Shown in pieces: positions 52,477 through 61,900 of a stretch of 64,000 bases of DNA (position 1 is its first letter; every line of letters begins with the position of its first letter). A model generated the notes under the pieces. It was not told where the DNA came from. It saw nothing but the letters and a program-made list of their open reading frames with translations, and made no database searches. Origin of the DNA: CAYPPG01 sp964412555 (lineage in GTDB: Bacteria; Hinthialibacterota; Hinthialibacteria; Hinthialibacterales; Hinthialibacteraceae); the NCBI GenBank assembly GCA_964412555.1, contig CAYPPG010000038.1, positions 1 through 64,000 of the forward strand. Reading direction: 5' to 3'. Made by a program: the position numbers and the translations under genes.

Positions 52477-53979
52477 ATGTTGATTCACGATTGTCGTAAA
52501 CTCTATTTTCTCTTTCTGCTATTGGTCTTTGTGATTATCAATATTTCCCTTCATGCAAAGGAATCGACAATGATTTATGTTTCTTTTTGGTTTGACACAG
52601 AAGATTACATTTTACCGCAGTCGGATGATGCCGCAAAACGCATTGCGGATATTTTCAGCGAACGAAAGGTACAAGCGACGTTTAAAATTGTCGGCGAAAA
52701 AGCCAGTATCTTGGATGAAAGAGACCGAAATGATGTGATCGTGGCACTATCCAAACATGATATTGGGTATCACACGACCCATCACAGCATTCATCCCACT
52801 CCATCCGAATACTGCCGTGATTTGAGTTGGGATGAGGGGGTGTATGAATTTACAACCCGTGAAGAAATTGGCCTGGAATGGTTGGAAGAAGTGTTCGGAG
52901 AATCTGCTTCATGCTACGGTCAGCCCGGAGGTTCGTGGACACCGCAGAGTTACGCCGCTTTGCGCGAATGGAATATTCCTCTCTATCTCGATGCCACCTC
53001 ACACGTCAATCTTAACAACCGGCCGTTTTGGTATTGTGGCATCTTGAACGTTCTCGAATTGGGAGAATGCTTGTTATGGGTAAATGGTTGGACGGATGAT
53101 TCTATACGGGAATTTTGCAGGAAATTTGATCAAGCGCATGAAAAACTAACGAAAGAAGGGGGAGGAGTCATCAGCGTTTTTTATCATCCTTGTGAGTTTG
53201 TTCACGAAACATTCTGGGATGGTGTCAATTTTGCGAAAGGAGCAAACCCACCGCGTACGGAGTGGAAACTTCCGCCTGTGAAATCGAAAGAAGAACAAGA
53301 ACAGGCTTACCATGTTCTCGAAGAAATTCTGGATTACACGATCAAACAGCCCAATGTCCGTCTCGTGACTGCTCGTCAAATTTCCTCCCTTTATCCCGAT
53401 TCCGCTTATACCGAACCACTCGGGCAAAACGACTTGAAACACATCGCTGAAAGTTGGAAAGAATCCATTTCTTTTGCCGATTTAGGGGATCGAACCGTTT
53501 CCGCAGCCGAAGCATTGTTTGCCTTCGCGTCGCTCGTCATCACGAGTGATTATGAAACGCCTCCCGAAGATTTTGATATCACTTTTTCGTATGGGCCTGC
53601 AACCCGGGCAGAACGGTTTATCACAGAAGGTGTCTTCTCGTGGGAGGATATCCTAGAAACTTCGGAAGAATATATTAAAACGATCACCGCCACCGAGAAA
53701 ATGCCCACTGTTATCTGGGTAGGGGGTCAACCGGTGCGGCCGGAAGATTTCGCAGCTACTTTAGCGCACATTGTCCCTCAAATCCTTGATGAAACCATCT
53801 ACGATCAGCCCATTCCTTTTGTTCAAGGAAAACTGGAAGCGGAAAAATACGTTGCGGATGATGATATGGACGGGCTATGGGGATGGGAAATTTTTCCGGA
53901 AGGATTTCATGCGCCAAAAATGATGGAAATCGCGAAGTTGCAGGCGTGGACAATCAAACCGGCGAAGTTCAGGAAATAA
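52477..53979 (+). CDS. secreted polysaccharide deacetylase-like protein with an extra C-terminal domain
   Basis: A 500-residue protein with a signal peptide (LYFLFLLLVFVIINISLHAK). Residues about 30-310 follow the NodB-like deacetylase barrel: VSFWFDTEDY (catalytic Asp region), KHDIGYHTTHHSIHP (metal histidines), GQPGGSWTPQSY and VISVFYHPCEFVH. The last 180 residues (VSAAEALFAFASLV, MPTVIWVGGQPVRPEDFAATLAHIV, WGWEIFPEGFHAP) form a second helical domain recalling pseudomurein-binding-type repeats, but this is weak. Role in trimming cell-surface or environmental polysaccharides is likely. Confidence 0.75.
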   Translation: MLIHDCRKLYFLFLLLVFVIINISLHAKESTMIYVSFWFDTEDYILPQSDDAAKRIADIFSERKVQATFKIVGEKASILDERDRNDVIVALSKHDIGYHTTHHSIHPTPSEYCRDLSWDEGVYEFTTREEIGLEWLEEVFGESASCYGQPGGSWTPQSYAALREWNIPLYLDATSHVNLNNRPFWYCGILNVLELGECLLWVNGWTDDSIREFCRKFDQAHEKLTKEGGGVISVFYHPCEFVHETFWDGVNFAKGANPPRTEWKLPPVKSKEEQEQAYHVLEEILDYTIKQPNVRLVTARQISSLYPDSAYTEPLGQNDLKHIAESWKESISFADLGDRTVSAAEALFAFASLVITSDYETPPEDFDITFSYGPATRAERFITEGVFSWEDILETSEEYIKTITATEKMPTVIWVGGQPVRPEDFAATLAHIVPQILDETIYDQPIPFVQGKLEAEKYVADDDMDGLWGWEIFPEGFHAPKMMEIAKLQAWTIKPAKFRK

Positions 53980-53994
53980 ATCTCCCAATACACT

Positions 53995-54513
53995 TTACAC
54001 GGATTCCTCATCCAACCGAATGATTTTATGATTAATCGTTTCGCCTAATTCCAGAATCCCGAATGTCCCGCAACCGTCTACATTCATTGAGGGGCTGCCC
54101 GGATTAAAAACAAATTTATCCTCGATTCGTGTAAAAAGAGGAATGTGGGAATGCCCGAAAAGAACAATATCCACATCGGGAATTGCTTTCACAACCCGTT
54201 TTTCTAAATTCTTGCCCGGCCCCCAACCGTGTATCAATCCGATATTGAAACCTTGAATTTCGATTGTCTTTTTCTCCGGTAAAAGCGATTTTACCTCCGG
54301 AGTGTCCATGTTTCCGCTCACGGCCAGAACAGGAGCGATTTTTTGAAGTTCCTTGTGCGTTTGCAAGTCGCAAAAATCACCGAGATGGATAATTACATCG
54401 ACTTTTTCAAATTCAGCCAGCAATTTCAACGGTAACGGTCCGGCATCGGGACAATGAGTGTCAGACACCACCCCGATAATTGTGGTTTCCTTTTCTTGTG
54501 TCATAGTATCCAT
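53995..54513 (-). CDS. YfcE/MJ0936-type metallophosphoesterase
   Basis: A 172-residue phosphodiesterase of the calcineurin-like fold: IGVVSDTHCPD (D-x-H), IHLGDFCD (GD), VSGNMDT (GN-D), GLIHGWGPG (GH-type, here HG) and VLFGHSHIPLF (GHSH), closing with FNPGSPS. All metal ligands of the small YfcE family are present. The ATG at 54513 is chosen; the frame is open to a TTG at 54534, and an ATG three codons in is also possible. Convergent with the deacetylase gene. Confidence 0.88.
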   Translation of the reverse strand: MDTMTQEKETTIIGVVSDTHCPDAGPLPLKLLAEFEKVDVIIHLGDFCDLQTHKELQKIAPVLAVSGNMDTPEVKSLLPEKKTIEIQGFNIGLIHGWGPGKNLEKRVVKAIPDVDIVLFGHSHIPLFTRIEDKFVFNPGSPSMNVDGCGTFGILELGETINHKIIRLDEESV

Positions 54514-54534
54514 CAACTTTTTCCCAAGAATCAA

Positions 54535-54898
54535 CCGGGGAACAAGAACAATTTGCCTGCGTGCTCTTCAATCCCGATATAAATGATTCCCTACAGTTTA
54601 CCCCTTCTCAAAGTATGGCAAAAGGCATGTTTCTTTTTGCATCCAGCTTCCCTATTTCCGTGAATCATGACAAATTGGTTGGAATTTGCTATATTGCACG
54701 GTATGTGGATTGAATTTTGCCCAAGCGGATTTCAAAATGCCGTGAATAACCGAATGGTTCCAGGGCTTCTCATATCCAATTATAATTATCACAATACATT
54801 CCAATTGATTTTTGGGTATTGCATAAAAGCACGGGTGATCGACAACCGATTCTTTGGGTTGTGCACAGTAGGCCAATTCTTCTAAAAAGGGTATTTTT
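54535..54898. other. intergenic region upstream of the dockerin-like protein gene
   Basis: About 360 bases between divergent genes. It should hold promoters for both, but I see no clear boxes; TTGGAATTTGCTATATTGCA at 54677 resembles a sigma-54 site only with wrong spacing. Confidence 0.4.
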
Positions 54899-57781
54899 AT
54901 GAATAAGTACCGACACATTCAGATTTCCAAGAATCTCGTTTTGATGTTTTCTTCGCTTTTTTTGGTTCTTGTTGCCTTTTCTTTTTCCGGAACGGCGCAG
55001 GAGGAAAATCCGGAACCAGCGATTATCCCCTTTGATTTATTTGAAGATAATCAATATCAAATCAATGCTCCGGATATGTTTCTTTTCGCACAAGAATGGG
55101 GAAAACAACTCAGCGAGCAATCTCCTTCTATTGATTTTGATGGAAATCAGCAGGTCAATAAAATCGATCTCCTCCTTTTTCTTTCGAATTTTCATTCACT
55201 GGTCTCCACTCCGACTCCGTTGAACACGCCGACGCCTATCGGAGTCACAGAAACCCCGACGCCGCTTCAAACATCTACACCCACTTTGACCCCCTCTCCG
55301 ACTATTCAACCGGCAACACCAACACCTGTTGCGACGGATACTCCATTACCGGAAGAAACTCCAACTCCGGCAGCAACATCGACTCCGGAAATAACAGATA
55401 CTCCAACGCCTGAAGAAACTCCAACCACCGGCGCTACCGCGACTCCAGCGGATACGGAAACACCGCTGCCGGAAGAAACTCCGACAATCTCAAGCACATC
55501 GACTCCGACGGATACCCCATTGCCGGAACCGACGGATACACCGACACCGATCGTCATAGAACCGACATCCACGCCGGTTCCAGATGAAACCGATACACCT
55601 TTGCCGTCTCCAACGGAAACCGAGACACCTCTCCCGGAAGAAACACCGACGACAGCCCCCACGGATTCACCGACTCCACAGCCGACACCGGAAGGAACCG
55701 TGACGGCAACTCCTACACCGGGATTTGATGAGTTTTTTGTGAATTTCGACTCACTCGATGCACTGCCGGGAGGTGGATTGGATACGCTGGATGCTGAAAA
55801 TGAAGACGAGTTGATCAATCAGGGAAGAATGCCCTTTAACAATTTCGCGATTCCGTGGTTCATCTTCAATGCTAACGAGGATAATCCATCCGGCTTCGGT
55901 GTGGCCTTGAGCCAACCCAAAAGTGCCGCTTTGAACACCGATTTCGGGAGATATTCCAATCTTCAAACATCGATCTTAGAAATCGAACAAGAATTCAATA
56001 CAGTCGTTGCAAAAACACCAAAATTAGAGTTCGACGTCGCTTTCGACATCGAAACACCATTCGGGACGATAAACGATTTCCTCATTGTAGAGGTGTTACG
56101 AGCCGGGCAAACGGATTACGAACTTGTGGATATCAATGATGATGGAGAAATCGTATCGGATCGGGAAGCCCTTGGCGAGACACTTACCGATGGGACTTTT
56201 GATGGCTTATTCGGTACATCCAATTCGGCGGACCAACAAGGCGAACCGTTGGGTACGGAAGATTTCATCCATCTGGAAGTCAATTTGCCGAGAAGTGAAG
56301 CCCTTCGAATCGCGTTCCGATTTGAAAGTGATGTTTCATCAACCGGTGAAGGGGTATATCTCGACAATATCCGTGTTTTCGATGATGTGGGAGACATTCC
56401 GAATGCCCCGCAGATTCGAACAATCCAGGGATTGAACAACCAAAGTTTGTATGTGGATACAAGAAATCCTATTTTGATTCAGGGCAATTTCCTAACTCCC
56501 GCCGAATCGGTTACCTTCTCGTCCAGAGATGGATCGGCCGATCTGCCATTTACGACATCGGACAACGGGATAACCGTCACATTACCCCGTTTGACTGAGC
56601 CAAACCAATCGGAATCAGCAGCGATCCAAATCAATCGAACGGATGGCGTTTCATCACCGCCCTTTACGGTTGCAATGGAAGCAGCGCCTACACCCCTTAT
56701 AGAAGCAGTCGATCCGGCTCCCTTCTTCCTGGAAGCTTCGAATGCAACGTTGAATATAATGGGCAGCCATTTTCGTTCAGCGCTCAACGAAGAAGATACA
56801 ATCGGTGGAAGCATCGTGATTCTGCAACAAACGTCAGAAGATCAACAAGAAATCACCGAACAGGTATATCTCGACTCCGCTTTCGTTCTTCGCAGCCAAA
56901 GCGAATTGATCTTCAACGCGACGAGAATTTCCGAATTCAATGAAGGATTCGTGAATGTCATAGTTCGGAATCAGTATTCGGGCAATGAAAGCGAACCGTT
57001 CCAGCTCTTCCTCCAACCGGGAACAGGGGAACTTGACATTGACGCTTTTGAAATTCAAATGGGGTCCGGTTTCAATGCACAATTCTTCGATCCTGAAACC
57101 GATATTCTTCCACTTCAAACCGACCAAGCCTTTATTTTATGGTGGGATGGCAGCGGATTTGAACAATCGTTACTCAATGTCGATATTGCCGGTACACCTG
57201 TTCTCGTCAACGGAGAACCGATTGAATCAATCGAAGAAGGGAAAATCGGATTTATCTTTGCTGAATTCAGTGTCGGACTGGCGTTTGCTCCGAATGTCAT
57301 TCCTGTGACGGGTGAAATCACCGCTTCGATCCGAATGGGGAATGGAGCGCCTACATCAAATACGTTCCCCATGAAAGACCCGCTTCCCCCCATTTTGTAT
57401 CAACGGGAAGATGATTGGAGTTCAATGACACTTTCCGCTTCACAAGATTACTTTAGTACGGACATTTATGTGTACGGAGATAATTTCCGAGGACAAACCA
57501 ATGAAAACTTGACGAATGCCGAACCGGTTTCCGAGTTGTATCTGATCCCCGTCGATGGAGGAGATCCGATCCAACTGCCGCCCATAACAGAACGTTTCAA
57601 TGTCAACATTCAACCGGAAATCGCGGACGATTTTGCCACTGAAGACATTCTCAATCCGTATATTCCAGCTGACACCGTGACTGTTCCGGAAGGAGAGACA
57701 AAAGAATTTCGGCTTCGAGTCGTCAATCCGGATTCAGGGCTGTTCGCCGATAGTGAAGCTACTGTTACGTTTGAACCGTAA
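54899..57781 (+). CDS. large secreted protein: dockerin-like module, Thr/Pro-rich linker and IPT/TIG-like domains
   Basis: A 960-residue protein. Signal peptide LVLMFSSLFLVLVAFSFSGTAQ. Residues about 40-100 resemble a dockerin pair (INAPDMFLFAQEWGKQ, then IDFDGNQQVNKIDLLLFLSNF). A linker of about 170 residues follows, made of short Thr-Pro-rich units (ETPTP, DTPLPEETPT). A beta-sandwich part then begins DEFFVNFDSLDALPGGG. The last 450 residues hold repeated IPT/TIG-like domains (LYVDTRNPILIQGNFLTPAESVTFSS, ATLNIMGSHF). It looks like a cell-surface or extracellular matrix component. No enzyme motif. A perfect hairpin follows the stop. Confidence 0.75.
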   Translation: MNKYRHIQISKNLVLMFSSLFLVLVAFSFSGTAQEENPEPAIIPFDLFEDNQYQINAPDMFLFAQEWGKQLSEQSPSIDFDGNQQVNKIDLLLFLSNFHSLVSTPTPLNTPTPIGVTETPTPLQTSTPTLTPSPTIQPATPTPVATDTPLPEETPTPAATSTPEITDTPTPEETPTTGATATPADTETPLPEETPTISSTSTPTDTPLPEPTDTPTPIVIEPTSTPVPDETDTPLPSPTETETPLPEETPTTAPTDSPTPQPTPEGTVTATPTPGFDEFFVNFDSLDALPGGGLDTLDAENEDELINQGRMPFNNFAIPWFIFNANEDNPSGFGVALSQPKSAALNTDFGRYSNLQTSILEIEQEFNTVVAKTPKLEFDVAFDIETPFGTINDFLIVEVLRAGQTDYELVDINDDGEIVSDREALGETLTDGTFDGLFGTSNSADQQGEPLGTEDFIHLEVNLPRSEALRIAFRFESDVSSTGEGVYLDNIRVFDDVGDIPNAPQIRTIQGLNNQSLYVDTRNPILIQGNFLTPAESVTFSSRDGSADLPFTTSDNGITVTLPRLTEPNQSESAAIQINRTDGVSSPPFTVAMEAAPTPLIEAVDPAPFFLEASNATLNIMGSHFRSALNEEDTIGGSIVILQQTSEDQQEITEQVYLDSAFVLRSQSELIFNATRISEFNEGFVNVIVRNQYSGNESEPFQLFLQPGTGELDIDAFEIQMGSGFNAQFFDPETDILPLQTDQAFILWWDGSGFEQSLLNVDIAGTPVLVNGEPIESIEEGKIGFIFAEFSVGLAFAPNVIPVTGEITASIRMGNGAPTSNTFPMKDPLPPILYQREDDWSSMTLSASQDYFSTDIYVYGDNFRGQTNENLTNAEPVSELYLIPVDGGDPIQLPPITERFNVNIQPEIADDFATEDILNPYIPADTVTVPEGETKEFRLRVVNPDSGLFADSEATVTFEP

Positions 57782-57790
57782 ATCAAGAAA

Positions 57791-57827
57791 AAACCGGTAG
57801 GAGATATGCAATATTTCCTACCGGTTT
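57791..57827 (+). terminator. hairpin terminator
   Basis: AAACCGGTAGGA and TCCTACCGGTTT form a perfect 12-bp stem with a 13-base loop, 10 bases after the preceding stop; only a short T-run follows. Confidence 0.7.
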
Positions 57828-57939
57828 CCCCTTCTACTTTTACAAATTGATACTTCCAACGTTTTTCTAACCATTCCTTTTTCATTGAATTGGCTCTATA
57901 TTGAATAAAGAAATCAATAAACGTGAGGTGGCCGAAATC

Positions 57940-58482
57940 GTGAAAAACAAGAATTCAGCTTTCACTCTGATTGAATTACTGATCGTAGTAGCCATTATCG
58001 GAATTTTGGCGGCAATTGCCGTTCCCAATTTTTTGAACGCTCAACTCCGTGCAAAGATTGGCAGGGTTCAATCGGAATTCAAAACATGCAGCACAGCCTT
58101 CGAAATGTATCGCATGGATGGTAACGGGAGGCTACCCGATGCCTGGACGATCGGTGGCTGGTATGTGGCTTGGAAATGCTTCACGACGCCAGTGGCCTAT
58201 CTCCCGAGTGTCCCCATCGATATATTCCAGCCCAAACAACCGGAAAATTATGTGAACGGGCATAATTTTTATGAATTTGCAGAAGCATACAGAACCACGG
58301 AAGGAACGGGAAAGGATTACGCCCTTGCCAGTCTCGGCGCTGATTTTGACGATGATACAACATCTTTGGGCAGCTATCCAAATTCTCCTAAATGGGTATC
58401 CTATGCGATGTCAAACGGGCTTGTGAGTGACGGTGATATCTTGTTTGAAACGCATGCGGGATTGAATCCGGTTCGTTGGTAA
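57940..58482 (+). CDS. type II secretion/type IV pilin-like pseudopilin with Ala at the cleavage site
   Basis: A 180-residue protein; the GTG at 57940 (with GAGGTGG upstream) gives a normal short leader KNKNSA before FTLIELLIVVAIIGILAAIAVPNFLNAQLRAK. The frame is open to a TTG at 57901. The residue before the Phe is Ala, not the usual Gly of the other two pseudopilins. The body contains DYALASLGADFDDD and ends near SNGLVSDGDILFETH. Processing should be by the peptidase at 19142. Confidence 0.82.
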   Translation: MKNKNSAFTLIELLIVVAIIGILAAIAVPNFLNAQLRAKIGRVQSEFKTCSTAFEMYRMDGNGRLPDAWTIGGWYVAWKCFTTPVAYLPSVPIDIFQPKQPENYVNGHNFYEFAEAYRTTEGTGKDYALASLGADFDDDTTSLGSYPNSPKWVSYAMSNGLVSDGDILFETHAGLNPVRW

Positions 58483-58942
58483 TAAAACGATAAAAGTTAT
58501 TTTTTGATTAATCGAATCCCCTTATCTTCAATTCGTGTATTGTTTTATGTTTAATGATTACTAAACCCAACACAAGTAAGTCGACATTGATTTTCTATTC
58601 GTGGGTGGAGCAGGCATCCTCGCCTGCACCAACGGGCAAGCGAGAGGCTTGCTTTACCTGATAAGAGTTCATTCCGTGTCGAGAAGATTATGGTTGTTAT
58701 TAATAATTGTGGTGGCCAATAAAGTTGACCTACTTTATAAAATTTATAATGTATTTACTTTAGCGGTATAAAAAATTAAACTTAGAAATCTGTTTCGCAT
58801 GATTTTTGCCACTTGAGTAATTTCATGTGGCAAGTATCTTTTACTAGAAAGTAATACCGTTTCTCCCTCCTCAATACATTAATCTTCTATAGGAGAGACT
58901 GATAAACTCGCTAGTCGAAATCATCAACTTGGAGGTTCTTTA
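58483..58942. other. intergenic region with repeats, upstream of PFOR
   Basis: Nearly 460 bases without a gene. It holds two hairpins of the repeat family (58610-58652) and an AT-rich stretch with TTGACC (58725) and TATAAT (58745) whose spacing, 14 bases, is too short for a standard promoter. GGAGG lies eight bases before the PFOR ATG. Confidence 0.5.
58610..58652. repeat. paired intergenic hairpins
   Basis: GCAGGC-ATCCTC-GCCTGC (58610-58627) and GCAAGC-GAGAG-GCTTGC (58636-58652), followed by TTTACC. The pair recalls the pair at 8709-8752 in reverse order. Confidence 0.7.
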
Positions 58943-61900
58943 ATGAATCGGCGAATGATTACCATCGATGGCAATCAGGCGGCGGCCTATGTAGCACACA
59001 AGACCAACGAAGTCTGTGCCATCTATCCAATCACTCCATCCTCGAATATGGGGGAATGGGCAGATCAATGGTCCGCTGAAGGAAAAGCAAACATTTGGGG
59101 AACGATCCCCGACGTTGTCGAAATGCAAAGTGAAGGAGGAGCGTCCGGCGCAGTACACGGCGCACTGCAAACAGGGGCATTGACGACAACGTTCACAGCC
59201 TCACAGGGGCTGCTTCTCATGATTCCGAATATGTTCAAGATCGCGGGAGAATTGACATCGACAGTTTTTCACGTCTCCGCGCGATCGGTCGCCACACATG
59301 CCCTTTCTATTTTCGGCGATCATAGTGACGTGATGGCCGCCCGGACAACCGGTTTCGGTTTCATTGCGTCCGCTTCGATTCAGGAAGTCATGGATATGGC
59401 TCTCATCGCTCAGGCAGCTTCTCTGAAAGCGCGCGTTCCGTTTGTTCATTTCTTTGACGGCTTTCGCTCTTCTCATGAAGTGCAAAAAGTGGAAGAACTG
59501 ACGGAAGAGGACATGCGCGCCATGATCGACGACGATCTCGTTCGGGCACATCGAGACCGAGCCATGTCTCCCGACCGTCCCGTTTTGCGTGGAACTGCGC
59601 AGAACCCGGATGTCTTTTTCCAATGCAGGGAAACGATCAATCCGTTTTACCAAAAATGTCCGGCAATCGTACAGGAGACAATGGACAGATTCGCTCAAGT
59701 AGTTGGCAGACATTATCATCTATTCGATTATGTTGGCGCACCGGATGCGGAACGTGTCATTGTCTTGATGGGTTCAGCGGCCGATACGGCTCATGAAACT
59801 GTCGAATATATGACCAATCAGGGTGAAAAAGTCGGTGTGATCAAAGTCCGTGTCTACCGTCCCTTCTCGGTTGATCATTTTATCAAAGCATTGCCAACAA
59901 CCGTGAAGAAAATCTCCGTCTTGGACCGTACAAAAGAACCTGGCTCTACTGGAGAACCACTTTATCTCGACGTCGTCAACGCGGTTTATGAAAGTATGGC
60001 GAATGGCACGGCGCCATTTAAAGAAGTTCCATGCATCGTTGGCGGCCGATACGGACTTTCTTCGAAAGAGTTTACTCCGGCTATGATCAAGGGTGTCTTT
60101 GACGACTTGCAAAAAGAGACCCCCAAAAATCACTACACCGTCGGAATCGTCGAAGATGTTACCCATTCAAGCCTTGATTACGATCCCAATTTCATTACAG
60201 AAGGGGAAGAAGTGGTTCGCGCGATGTTCTACGGTCTCGGAGCCGATGGAACCGTCGGAGCCAATAAAAATTCTATTAAGATTATTGGTGAAGAAACCCC
60301 GAATTATGCACAAGGCTATTTCGTATATGACTCCCGAAAAGCCGGATCGGTTACCGTTTCTCACTTGCGGTTTGGCCCCAATCCGATCCGTTCCACCTAC
60401 TTGTTGAACTCAGCCAATTTCATCGGTTGTCACCAATTTGTCTTTCTCGAAAAATACGACATGTTGAAAAACGCCATACCGGGCGCGACATTCTTGCTCA
60501 ACAGCCCGTATGGGCCGGATGAAGTATGGGATAAAATCCCACGAAAAGTGCAACAGGATATCATCGAGAAGAAAATCAAATTCTATGTTGTCGATGCTTA
60601 TAAAGTTGCTAAAGATACCGGCATGGGCGCTCGTATCAACACGATCATGCAGACTTGCTTTTTCGCAATCGCTAACGTGATTCCCAAAGATGAAGCCATT
60701 GCGAAAATCAAAGAGGCCATTAAGAAAACATACGGTTCCAAAGGCGATGAAATCGTCAACATGAATTACAATGCAGTCGATAAGGCACTCGACGGTCTCT
60801 ATGAAGTTCAATATCCTCAACAAGCCACAAGTTCAATTGACGTACCTCCACCGGTATCACCCAAAGCACCTGAATTTGTACGGGATGTTCTCGGCCAGTT
60901 GATTGCCAATGAAGGCGATTCTGTCCCGGTCAGCAAATTCCCGGTTGACGGAACGTTCCCAACCGGAACCACACAATGGGAAAAACGGAATATTGCTATG
61001 GAAATCCCTGTATGGGATCCGGATGTGTGTATTCAATGCGCAAAATGTGCAATGGTCTGCCCTCATGCAACCATCCGCATGAATTTCTATGATCCGAAAT
61101 ATTTAGACAATGCGCCTCCTACTTTTAAATCAGCAGATGCTCGCGGCAAAGAATATGAAGGGTTGAAATATACCATCCAGGTTGCACCGGAAGATTGCAC
61201 GGGATGTGGTCTTTGTGTTCAGGTATGTCCGGCGAAAAATAAAAAAGAACCTAAGTTCAAAGCGATCAATATGGAGCCGCAAATACCGCTTCGTGAACAG
61301 GAACGCGAAAACTTTGAGTTCTTCCTTAATTTGCCGGAAATGGATCGCACGCAAATCAAAATCGATACCGTCAAAGGTTCGCAGTTGCTAACCCCACTGT
61401 TCGAATTCTCCGGCGCTTGTGCAGGTTGCGGTGAAACTCCCTATGTGATGCTCCTCACCCAATTGTTCGGTGACCGGGCGCTCATCGGTAATGCCACTGG
61501 TTGTTCTTCGATTTATGGCGGTAACTTACCGACCACGCCGTATACGACGAATCGTGACGGACGTGGCCCGACGTGGTCGAATTCCTTGTTTGAAGACAAT
61601 GCTGAATTTGCGATGGGTTTCCGTCTCACAATTGACAAGTTAAACCAATACGGTAAGGAATTACTTCAAAAACTGGCTGGACAAATCGGTGACGTTCTCG
61701 TTGACCAGATCGTCAATGCCCAGCAAAAAAATGAAGCCGATATCAAGGAACAACGTGATCGAGTCGAAATTCTTAAATCAAAATTGAAGGAAATCGATTC
61801 CCCCGAAGCCAAGAATCTGCTCAATATCGCCGATTACCTGGTCAAGAAAAGCGTTTGGGCACTCGGTGGTGACGGTTGGGCTTACGATATTGGGTACGGC

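Noticed and set aside
54677..54696. Sigma-54-like promoter
   Set aside because: The distance between the GG and GC elements is 13 rather than 10 bases.
54667..54885. Plus-strand frame of 72 codons upstream of the dockerin-like gene
   Set aside because: No ribosome binding site; composition unlike neighbouring genes.
55306..55818. Long minus-strand open frame rich in Gly, Val and Ser
   Set aside because: It is the antisense of the repetitive Thr/Pro linker of the protein at 54899; the low complexity explains the lack of stops.
58725..58750. Promoter TTGACC/TATAAT upstream of PFOR
   Set aside because: The spacer is only 14 bases; too short to claim.
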